64,000 nt of DNA from Sarcocystis neurona (lineage: Eukaryota; Apicomplexa; Conoidasida; Eucoccidiorida; Sarcocystidae), in contig KL647327.1 in the NCBI GenBank assembly GCA_000727475.1, positions 141,011 through 205,010 of the forward strand, given 5' to 3'. Made by a program: the position numbers and the translations under genes. Below, one piece after another: positions 22,325-32,100 of this stretch (positions are counted from its first letter, which is position 1; each line of letters opens with the position of its first letter). The notes beneath the pieces are model-generated. The model searched no databases and was not told where the DNA came from. It worked only from the letters and a program-made list of their open reading frames with translations.

Positions 22325-24183
22325 GGGTGGCACTGGCTGCCGATACTGTTCTGCTGGACTCGACACGCTTAACGTTTGAAAATGAAAAATTGTACGCTCC
22401 GCTGCTTCTTCCGGTTTTCTGCCCCCTGCTGTAGCCGCTGCTACCTTGCCTGCCTTTGTCTTGTCTTCCTCCTTGCTGCTGAAGCTGCTGCTGTTCTCCT
22501 TGCTGCTGCTCCTGTTATTGCTGTGGACCGTGCCCGACCGGTTGCTGCACCTCGTTCCGGACACGACGCTGCCTTCCGCTGCAGCGGCCGCTGCCCGCCA
22601 CCTCGTCTTCTCGACCGACACACGCTGAATCTTCTGAGGCAGCAGCAGCAGCAACAAGACGACCATCGCCGCTCCTGCGTCTCTCCCCGCCCCCAAGGAC
22701 TCTCCGCTGCTGCAGTGTGGCGACGCCAACCAAAGAGTAGCTACCCTGTGCAGCAGCAACAGCAGGCAAGAGACAAGCAGTCCTCAGCTGCTGCTGCTGC
22801 TCTTACTCCTGCTGCTGCTCTTACTCCTGCTGCGACTCCCACTCGTGCTGCGGCTCTTACTCCTGCTGCGGCTTTTCGTAGTGCTGCGGCTGTTACTGTT
22901 GCTGCTGCTGCTACTGCTTCTCTCGCTGTTAGTGTTGCTTCCTCTCTTGCTTCGGCTGGGTCGAGAACGGCCTCTTCTGCATCTGCTGCTGCGACTGCTG
23001 CTTCTTTCTTAGTCCGCAGCCACACCCAGCAGCACCCGCAGCACTTCTTCCTCTGCTCTCTGCCTTGTCTCGCCTTCGTCTGCCCCGAGTCACCGCCTGC
23101 TCCCTCGCCTGCAGCAGCAGCTGCTGCTCCTTCGCCTCTCCGCAGCTGCTGGCGCGCGGCGGTCTTGACTACGTGGCATGCACGCGCTGCGTCCCCACTC
23201 CACCCTGCGTGTGGACCCTCTCCTGGTGCTGCTGCGTCTGCAGTTTTCCCTGCGGCCTCAGTTTCCGTTGCTGCAGCTGGGTCCGCTGTCTCGGCAAGTG
23301 GTGGCGCTGCTTCAGCGTTCACCGGTACTGCCGCTGCAGCTCTAGCCTTTGGGAGCGCTGGTGGTGCTGCGTCCTGCCCCTCTCCTAGTGCCGCTGCTGC
23401 TGCAGTAGTCACGCCCCGCCGTGATGCGGCGAGTGGCCGTGGCGTTGGTGCGTTGTGGGGCGGTGGTGCGACTGTCGACTGCGCCTCTGCTGCTGCTGCT
23501 GCATGTGGAGGCGGGTGGTGGCTGCGACCGCGGCAGCTGCAGGAGAGAGACGAGATAGGGAGCGACAGCAGCAACCGCAGGCGCAGCCGCAGCAGGCTGC
23601 GGCTCGTGTGGGCCTACCCGCTGTTCGGAGACTCACCCGAACGGCTGCGACGGAAAAAAGTCGACGCGGCATGGGAACGCGGATATCACCGAGCCAACGT
23701 CGCGTGGGACTATGAAACAGCAAACCGTCTCGCCCAGGGAATGTAAGGAATAAGACTAGCAAACAAGCAGCCAATCCCCCCCCCTCTCTCACTCTCTCTA
23801 TTTATGTATATATGTGCATATGTACGTAAGGAGTCAGGCTAGCGAAAAAGCAGCCATTCTCCCATATATATATATATATGTACATACATAAATGTATATA
23901 TACATGTACCTATATAAATGTATATATATATATATTTACATATATCAATGAATATATGTATATATTTGGGTATGTATACATATGTATATATGTATATATT
24001 GTGTGTAAGTATACGTAGACACATATGTGTCTGTGTGTGTATCTGTTTATATGTCCATATGTATACTTGTGTGTACGTATGCGTATCTATGGAATGTATG
24101 GACTAGGGTTGACGAAAAGGCAGCCACTTGTACGTCTCCCTGTATTATTCATATGTGTATGTGGGTGTGTATGTATCCTTGTG

Positions 24184-24216
<33 letters not shown>

Positions 24217-24856
24217 CTACTTGTTGGTCCACACGGACGTCCATGTCTGCAGAGAGACACACGTAGGCGTGCTGAGGGACGTCGCACATGCATGCACTCC
24301 GGCGATTACAACGTGCGTAGTAATCGTCTTCACTTTCTTGACGACCTTCCAGCACGTGGGCGGGGCCCCTATGATGTGGCAAGAAACTCGCACTCTTCCA
24401 ATCTACCGTCCCCTCGTTTTCTCTTCCCCGAATTCTCTTCGTCCGCCTCGCTCTCTGTCTTCTGTATGGGCTTCTCTTTGTGCCTTCGAGTCGAACGCGC
24501 AGAAGCTGCAATGCTGCCGCGAAGGACAAACGTGTGGTGTGGTGTGGACCGCTTCCCTACGTCTGCTGTTGCTGCCTTCTCTTCGGTGTGCGTGGATGTG
24601 TGTGTGGGCGTGTGGAGGACAAGGCGCGTTGTCCCCCGGTTCCTTACGTACGGTGCTGCTGCAGCTGCTTCTGCTGTGCCTGCATATGTGTATGTGTGTG
24701 TGTGTGTGTGTGTGACTGACTGCCGGGTTGGAGGACAGATACTACGTGAAGGAAGAGCACTGCGTCCACACCGAAGAAGAGGAAGGTCTCGGCACGAGCG
24801 AGGGAATGAAAATTTCTGCCGAAGAAGCTGCCGGGGGCGTGGAGATCGACGCCTGC
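22325..24856 (+). CDS. unknown plus-strand gene, three phase-compatible exons
   Basis: Exons 22325-22391, 23593-23742 and 24739-24856 join in phase. The first follows CTTTTCAG and encodes VALAADTVLLDSTRLTFENE. The second encodes LVWAYPLFGDSPERLRRKK then VDAAWERGYHRANVAWDYET, leaving at a GTAAGG donor. The third begins YYVKEEHCVHTEEEEGLG, contains EEAAGGVEIDAC and leaves at GTGAGA. The product is soluble, charged and rich in Trp/Tyr/Glu. I do not recognise the family. The start codon is missing. The 3' end is open: the frame could read through to a stop near 25045, or the phase 0 donor at 24856 could splice to the phase 0 acceptor at 29038. Introns are CTG-rich on the sense strand. Confidence 0.45.
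22780..23530. repeat. CTG repeat filling the intron before exon 2
   Basis: Plus-strand CTG and CTGCGGCTCTTACTC repeats give long Ala-rich or Leu-rich open frames on both strands. I interpret this as intron. Confidence 0.75.
23593..23742 (+). CDS. exon 2 of the unknown plus-strand gene
   Basis: The exon is entered after GCCGCAG (or the AG three bases on) in phase 2. It is open with Trp, Tyr and paired-charge content (SPERLRRKKVDAAWERGYHR) and leaves in phase 2 at a near-consensus GTAAGG. Without splicing, the frame ends at a TAA just past the donor, so it could instead be a terminal exon ending ...LAQGM. Confidence 0.55.
23790..24230. repeat. TATA repeat with duplicated 'AGCAAAAAGCAGCCA' flank
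   Basis: The phrase 'GGA(A/G)T(A/C)AG(A/G)CTAGC(A/G)AA(C/A)AAGCAGCCA' occurs at about 23747 and 23829, with a weaker copy near 24108. Each copy is followed by (TA)n, suggesting local duplication of a unit of about 80 bases. No gene was seen. Confidence 0.6.
24739..24856 (+). CDS. exon 3 of the unknown plus-strand gene, acidic
   Basis: After GGAGGACAG, 39 codons rich in Glu (TEEEEGLGTSEGMKISAEEA) lead to a GTGAGA donor. The phase 2 entry matches exon 2. Such an acidic run is out of character with the Leu/Cys/Ser shadows around it. Confidence 0.5.
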
Positions 24857-25052
24857 GTGAGAATTCTTCTTCAGAGGCGTTTCTGTCTGCTGGTTGGTGT
24901 CTCGGCAGCGGCAGTGCTTCTTCCCACTATGTGCAGAAACGCGCGTGCACACACATATACGCACGGGTCTATTCTACATGCATGCAGACAACAGAGAGAC
25001 GTAGAACTGCACACGTGTTCGACATGTGTGTGTGCGTCTGTGTAGCAGTTCT

Positions 25053-26961
25053 CTATCCGAACAGTCGGATTCGCAATTTTTGCCAGGAGCGTCTGCGTGT
25101 GAGTTCGTCCTCTTGCGTGTCTATCTCTCTGTATCCGCGCAGCGAGTTTTCTTCTTTAGAGGCCCAGGCCCGTGTTCTGTCGTCTGCGTCGAGACACACG
25201 GCTGCTTGTGTATGCGCGAGAGGCTCCGTATAAAGCGGTGGACAGAAAGACATGAGAAAGATATTTGTGGGCCAGAGGAAGTTCGGCGCACACCCGAAAC
25301 CGACACACACAGCGCCCGCGGGAAGGGGTACTCGTGCATGTGTGTGTGACGAAAAGACCGGTTGATATTCGGTGTACGTACACACGAAAGGAGTGTCGAG
25401 GAGAAGAGAATGAAGAAGAATGCGGGCGGCGCGTCTGGGTGTGCACGGGTGTGTCACGGGTGGTGGTGGACACCAGGTGTACGTACACTCCGAAAGAGCA
25501 AAAGTCAGAGAGAGAAAGAAAGGAGAAGAACGCGAGTGATCCGCGCACGCGCGTGTCTCTCCATATCTGTCCGTCGGTCTCAGAGATGGCAGCTGCTGCT
25601 GTTTTTCTTCATTTTGTAAAAGCCGGAAAAAGTCGGGTCTCTGTCTGTCGGCGCGGCTGTATGTGTGTGAGGGAGACGCGCAGCTGCACTTGCCCTCTTC
25701 TGCTCCTCCAAGAGACGGAGACACACCTGCATGCCGAGACGGCCGCACACGTGGCTGCCGACAGGCACGCCTGCCCGTGCGACAGGCACGCCCCTGCCTA
25801 CGTTTGTATGTGTGTGCGGCACAGCAGAGAGAGAGAGACAGAGACACGACGCTTGCTGCGGTTCTCGAGTGCATATATGTCACCGTCTCTAGTAAATACT
25901 TTCAACGGCTTTGCGTGCCTGCGTCTGCATGTAAAATAAATATACGCTGTTCTCTGTTCACTTAGACGGTGCTGCTGTTATCCTAGAGAGAAAGAGACAC
26001 GTGTATTTGTCGTGTTTCTGTTTCTCTAGAGACGCAACGCGGTGCCAACACATACACGTATATGCTTTTGCATATCTTCAAAGAAACAGCAGAAAACGTA
26101 GTAGAGGGCCACGAATCGTGCGCGCAGCAACTCTGCACCCAGAGCTGCCCGTCTGCGCAGAGATTTTCTGTCTGTGTCTACACGTATAACTCTGTCCGTG
26201 TGTCCGTATCAATGTGTATGTACATATTGTATGTGCACACTAGGCACACATAGCGTAGTACACATCCGATGTATGTCGCGTATGTATTTATATTTTTAAA
26301 TGTAGGGTTTCCATATCCATATATATATATATATATATATGGAGGTGGGATATATATACATATACCTGTATAAGTGTATGGTGTCCGTATCCACATATTT
26401 ATGTAGACGGGATATGAATACATATATGTATATAAATGTAGCTTGTTGTTATCCATGTACGTGCATATATGTGGATGCGATGTATATATATATGTATATA
26501 TATGTATACGTATCGGTGCGGATGTGTGTTGCTCGTTTCTGTCTATATACGTCTGCGTTGTTCACTTCCGACTGGATGCACACAGTTACATATATACGTG
26601 CATACACCTAAATGCTGGTGTGCACCAGGCGCATATATACCTATTTACATATATACGTATAACCCACACATACCCATATATGTGCATATATACACACATA
26701 CACCTATATATGTATATATGTGCAGATACGCACGTTTGCATAGGCGGGCAGCATGTATACACGTGTATGTATACGCTGAACCGTATGTATAGAAGAAGAG
26801 AAAGCTGAGGAACTGCGGGCAGTGCCGTCTCTGCTTAGCGCGATTCCGTTTCTGCTGCTGCGAAATGTCTGATGGGCTGGCAAGGCGCCCTCCTCGGCAG
26901 TCTCCCTCTCAAGCGCCCAGCTTTTCAGGAAACGGCACCACAGCTTTTCCACAGCGGTGAC
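25053..26961 (-). CDS. candidate minus-strand gene, two 3' exons
   Basis: The terminal exon 25053-25183 follows TCTCGACGCAG. It encodes 42 residues, including GYREIDTQEDELTRRRSWQK and ending RIRLFG before a TAG. An upstream exon at 26763-26961 encodes EKLWCRFLKSWALERETAEE then GALPAHQTFRSSRNG, and its phase 1 exit matches the terminal exon entry. The product is charged, Arg-rich and of unknown family. A further minus-strand open stretch around 27480-27610 (RYTCQEEEHFFSARIDICRR) may be an upstream exon. The gene converges on the plus-strand gene ending near 25 kb. Confidence 0.35.
25371..25488. repeat. two dispersed GGTGTACGTACAC palindromes
   Basis: Copies at 25371-25383 and 25476-25488 are 105 bases apart, each followed by a CGAAAG-like sequence. 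They match the palindromic core at 302-690, 14595 and 58687. Confidence 0.8.
26190..26760. repeat. TATA block with ~80-bp imperfect tandem units
   Basis: The phrase 'AAATGTAG(G/C)...CCATATCCATATAT...GATATGAATACATATAT' repeats between about 26280 and 26480, with (TA)n at 26320-26342. No gene was seen. A GT repeat lies at 27434-27458. Confidence 0.65.
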
Positions 26962-27959
26962 CTCCTATAGTCGCTTTTTAAAGCAGAGACACAACGCGCT
27001 CCATGCAGAGAGACAGAAGAAACACTTCTCCGTCGTAGATGAAAGGAGGCGCAGACACACAGAGTTTGTATTTGAACACAAAAGAATATACGGAGGTCGT
27101 TAATGCAGACGTGGGAAGAGAGAGACAGAGGGAGACACATACGGTGTGGATGTCTACACAGACGAACACAGGTAGGCAGCTAATAAATGTAGAATGATAC
27201 ACGGGTATGCGTACGCAGGCCTTCATATATAAACGTCTGTGTGTGCATCTGCAGATCAACCGCAGACACACATATAGGTATGGGTGGGGGCACACACGTG
27301 TGGGGCTACGCGCGCTCTAAAATTTTGACAATTGCCCGTAGAAAGAGACACAGAGATGTATAATATAAACACTTGCATCTCTACTCATTCTCTACGCAAG
27401 AATATACAAAGTATATACATACGTATATAAACAAGTGTGTGTGTGTGTGTGTGTGTCTCTTTCTGACTGAGCGTAGATGTCCTCTGGACCTAGGAGGGAA
27501 GCGCAACTGTATGAGAGAACTCGTAGACATTTCCTGCTGACAGCACGTCTGCATATGTCTATCCGTGCAGAGAAGAAATGCTCTTCTTCTTGGCAAGTGT
27601 ATCTCGCACCCTTGTATACACACGTCTGGGCTTGTCTATCTCTCACTTTCCTCTCTTCTTTCATGTATACTTCTAGACGTACACAGGCATCTGCTGCGAC
27701 ACATATATGTGTTGCGGCGTCTGTGTGACCACACGCCGTCAAAACACTTCCATTCCTATAGGTTTGTAAAGTTGTAAATTTCTTTTTTCGGAAGTTCTTG
27801 ACATATACATATATGTGTGTGTATGCCCAGCACCTGCATATACGTATGTTTGTATTCATGGAGAGTAGAGCGCGGAGTGTAGCATGAGAGCGCATGAACG
27901 TGGGCGCGCGGTAGACTCACAAGTGTTGCTGTCTGTGTGAGGAAGGTGTCGTCTCTCTC

Positions 27960-29037
27960 TCTCTTGGTCTCCCCTGCTCTCTTTCTGTGCTGCTGTTGCT
28001 GCTGGAGTCGGCGTGGGGTTCTGTTGTCTGTCCTGCAGCAGTGGGGTGTGTTTGCTGCTGCGCCGCTGCTGTTGTTGCTTCGCAGGAAGTCGAGAAAATT
28101 AAACGTGTCCTACCGATAGTAGACCGCGGAGACGTAAGTAGTGCTGCTGCCACATGCCTGCCTTCTCTCTGGTGCTCTCCTGCTGCTCTTTGCCTCCTGC
28201 TGCTGTTGCTGCCCCCCGCTCCTGTTGGTCTTCTCGTGTACTGCTGACTTTTCGCTTGCCTCTGCTACCGGTCCTTTCCTGCTGACGCTGCTGCTCCTTC
28301 CCTGTTGCCGCGCTCCCGCGCTGCGGCCCCCTGTCGGAGTGCTGCTGGACCTGCTGGCGGTCTTCTTTTGCTGCCGCCAATCCGCGGCTCCTCCAGCTAC
28401 TGCGTCGCTGCTGCCTCTTTTGCTGCTGCTCCAGCTGCTGTTTCTCTTCCTGCTGCGGCTTCGGCGTCTGTCCTAGTAATCACGATAGCTACGCCAGCTG
28501 CTGGTCAGCACTTCTGCTTCTTTGTACGCGGTGGTGATTTCTGCTGCTGTTGTGCCCGACGCAGGAGCAGCCCTCTGCAGTGCAGTTGTATTAGCTGCTG
28601 CTCCTCCTCCCGGCAAACGGTGCCGCTCCACTGCTGCGCTGCTGCGTTTCAGCAGGTGCCTTGTTGCTATGAGTGCTGCTTTGCTTGGACGATGCTGTGG
28701 CTGCAGTCCTGATGTACCTGCTGCCGCGCTGCTGCTGCTTTTAGTTCCCCCGTGACCTGTACGTGCAGCTGTCCTGCTGCTGGTGGTGGTGTCACCGCTC
28801 CTCCGCTGCTGCAGCCCCACCCTCTTGCTGCTGCTCCTCATGCTGCTCCTGCTGCTGCCGCCGTCCTGCCGATGCTGCCGCCTCCTGCGGCTGCTGGGGG
28901 GCCGGGCGCGCCACCGCACACACTGCGGTTGCTGTTTGCATGGTGCTGCTGCTGGTGTGCGCCCGTCCTGCAGCTGGCTCCCTGCTGCTGTTGGGCTGCT
29001 GCTGCCTGCGGGCGTCTTGTCGGGGTGCTTTTTGCAG
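27960..29037. repeat. CTG tract upstream of the QCR8-like exon 1
   Basis: The plus strand is dominated by CTG/TGC triplets with interspersed pyrimidines, ending in GTGCTTTTTGCAG at 29037. It is most likely intron or 5' leader sequence. Confidence 0.7.
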
Positions 29038-29046
29038 GGGGTGGGA

Positions 29047-29138
29047 ATGGCGACGCTAATAGGAGCAAAGGACGGCGTCTTCGCCTTCCGCTACAACGGA
29101 CCGATGGGGTATAAATTTGGCTTCAAGCAGTGGCTCAG
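29047..29138 (+). CDS. QCR8-like exon 1
   Basis: The ATG at 29047 has a G at -3 and G at +4. Thirty codons plus two bases lead to a GTTAGT donor (phase 2). Aromatic and Gly-rich (FAFRYNGPMGYKFGF). Confidence 0.55.
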
Positions 29139-32100
29139 GTTAGTTTCCTGCGTTGCGAAAGGCTGCTGCTGTTGCTGCTTCTTCTGTCGCGTGAGTCGGG
29201 ACGTTCTCGTAACACGGTAGCAGGAGGGGAGGAGGTCTGAGTGCTCCTGCCCTTGTTGACCAGACGGTAGGGATGGAGAGAAAAGAGAAAGGAAGAGGAC
29301 CACGAGGAGGAGGCGGAGGATGAGGAGAAAAAGCAGAGTCTTCGCACGCGTCGAGTGACTAGTGAGTGCTTTGTTCTGGCTTCTCTGACAACAGCAGCAG
29401 CAGCAGGACGGGGACGAAGCTTGTGGGACGCGTGCACGGACGAACGTGTAGGCTTGAACAAAACGGCTGGACTGATGGCTGCGTTCATGAGGAATTGCCG
29501 CCGAGAGCACCACGCTCGCAACAGAATCAACACACAAAAGAAACGTTGCCTGAGTGAAAGTCAGACAGGTATCCAGCGCGTTCTTCTACACCGATGTACG
29601 TATAAATGATAGCTGATATGTGCCGTATATTAGTAGGGAGAGACGGAGAGGGAGACACGTGGCGTGTATTATATGCGTGCGCATCTGTACACATGTACCT
29701 CTACAAATATACGTTTATAACGAAGCTGCTGTTAATGCATAAACCCACATATACATATATTTATATTTATATGTCTACCGTTATATATGGGACGTAGCTC
29801 CTCTCAACACCTACGCGTAGTATATTCGTGTTTACGTACATGTCTACAAATAGACCCTTACACCGATGCTGCTGCGAATATATAAGCCACATATATACAT
29901 GTGTGTCTACCTTTGTATGTGGAACGTAGCAAACTCTCAAAACCGACGTATAGAATATTCATGTATACGTACCCATACGTATATATATATACGTATATGT
30001 GTGTTTGACTTGATATGTTAGAGGCAAAAACTACCCAGTGCACCACAGCAATTACTGCTGCATCAGTTTTTGTAGGAGCGCTGACTGTCTACGGGAGAGG
30101 ACTGTTGCTGCTGCTGCAGCGTCTAGGAGTCGCAAGGTCGGCTGAAGGAAGCGTCCATAAGAAGCGGCGGAACAGAAACAGCGCTCGGGAGGCGTAGAAG
30201 CGGCGACGCTGTCCGTCAGCGTGGTCATCGCAGCAGCAGGGCTTCAGCAGCAGGGCTCCAGCTGCACCTGCAGTGGTATTGTTGCTGCGCGAACATTTTC
30301 AGCCAGAGCAGACACTGCTGCTGCGCTGTAGGCAAATGCGTGGAACAGAGGCAGCAGAGTAGAGAAGCAGCCCGTTTTCCCTCCAGGAGATTTCGTGGAC
30401 CCAGACCCCTGCAGGAGAAGCAGGAACGCACTCACTGCAGCGGCTACAGAAACAGCGCAACTGCTGCAGAGGAAGTTGTTCTTCGTAGAGCAGCAACAGC
30501 AGCGCCGAGGCGAACTGCAGCCCCAGGTGCGCTGCGTACGATACGTGTGGAAATCTTTAAGTGTCCGCGTAAATAGCGGTCCACAATGAAAAAGCGTCTT
30601 TCTGTGCGCAGTTCCTGCAGCAGCACTTCTTTGATTAGTTCTGCCACGCGGCCGTCACACCATTCAGATGCCCTAAAGCCAGTCGGCTGCCTAGCCGCAG
30701 GAGCTGCTGCTGCGACTACTGCTGCAGCAGCAATTGTTGCGGTGCTGCGTAACCGTCCCCCGTTGCTGCTATCTGTTGAGCTGCTGGTTTTCGCGAAGAT
30801 AGAGCAGCTTCCGCTGCGGCGTCCCTGCACCGCGCGGGTGCTGCACGAGTTTTTTCTTCATGTGGAGGGAAATGCTGGCGTATACACACAAGTGTATAGA
30901 TACATGTATGAGTAACTTGTGTACGTTCGTGTATATATATACGTACATGTATGTGGTTGTACACAGGATGTGTGTGCGTTCCCGGACACGCGAAAGATAT
31001 TTCTCTGCCTCCTCGGCAGTTCCGCACTTCCGCGGCGACTGCACGTATCTGTACGTGTGGGTGTGAAGTCTGTGGCTCCTATTGTTGTTACACTGCCGGC
31101 GGCTGTGCTGATGCGCCGGGTGCTGGGTTTGCTGCTGACTTTTTCTTCTTCCATAATTCACACATTTCGTTTTCTTCTTCTTCAGCTGCGAACGGGCTGT
31201 TTGCACCCTCTTTCTCGCCTTCCTCTGTGCAGTCTCTCTGCTGCTCTGTCTCTTTCCGCGTGTCTTCTGAGACGTTTGCTGCCTGCGTCTCTGACTGTAC
31301 ACGCCGTCTGCAACGATTTCTCGTTTCATCGTCCCGTCTCTCCCCTTCTTCTATGGTGGGGCTGCCTCTTCACGAGTCTCACAATTTTCTCTGCAATGTT
31401 TCTTCTCTGCACGAACGTGCTACCGCTATTCGGTTTCACACCTGCAGGGCACAGGCTGCTTGTCTCTTCTTCGAGATTGCGCAGGTCCAGCTGCTGATGG
31501 CGAAGTCGTGTTTTGACTGCTCAGCATGTATTTGCAGGGAGGACGGAGTGCTCCGCTGCCGTCTTCATGCGGCTGTGCTGCTGCGACTTTGCCGCGACTG
31601 CCGCTTCGCTGCTGCTGTTTTGCCGCGACTGCCGCATTGCTGCTGCTGTTTTGCCGCGACTGCCGCTTTGCTGCTGCTGCTGCTGTTCCTTTTTTTGATG
31701 TTGCGTCCTTGCTGTTGGTCCGGAACTGGTTTTCTGCTGCTGCTGCTGCAGCTCTGCTGCTCCGTCTTGCTGCTGTCCTGCTGCTGCTCCGCTGTAGATA
31801 CCTGATTACAGCCAACTACCCAGGCGCCATCGTGAAGCTGATCACAGAGGTATGTCCTGTTCCACGTGCCAGCGTAAATCCCACAGAGACGCAGAGCTGC
31901 TGCATGTCTACACAAGTAGGATTTGTACGTAAGTATGCAACGCTGTCTCTCAAAATTTAGTATACACGCACAAACGTATACATACCTATTTGTATATGTA
32001 TAGAAGTGTACCTAGTTATATCTACATCTGTATAAATGGTCACACGTACACTTGTATATATACAGATATTTATGCATATGAATGTACACACTTATATATA

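Noticed and set aside
22376..23746. 456-codon plus-strand frame rich in Ala, Leu, Pro
   Set aside because: It is mostly CTG-repeat shadow joined by chance to the true exon at 23593-23742. The acceptor and the sharp change in composition at 23592 argue for an intron.
24290..24420. Plus-strand hydrophobic frame VIVFTFLTTFQHVGGAPMMW
   Set aside because: The acceptor exists, but the donor is poor and the phase does not fit the neighbouring exons of the plus-strand gene, which already join without it.
24025..25233. 402-codon plus-strand frame
   Set aside because: It spans TATA and GTGT repeats with Tyr/Ile/Val/Cys-rich translation. The real acidic exon at 24739-24856 is in another frame.
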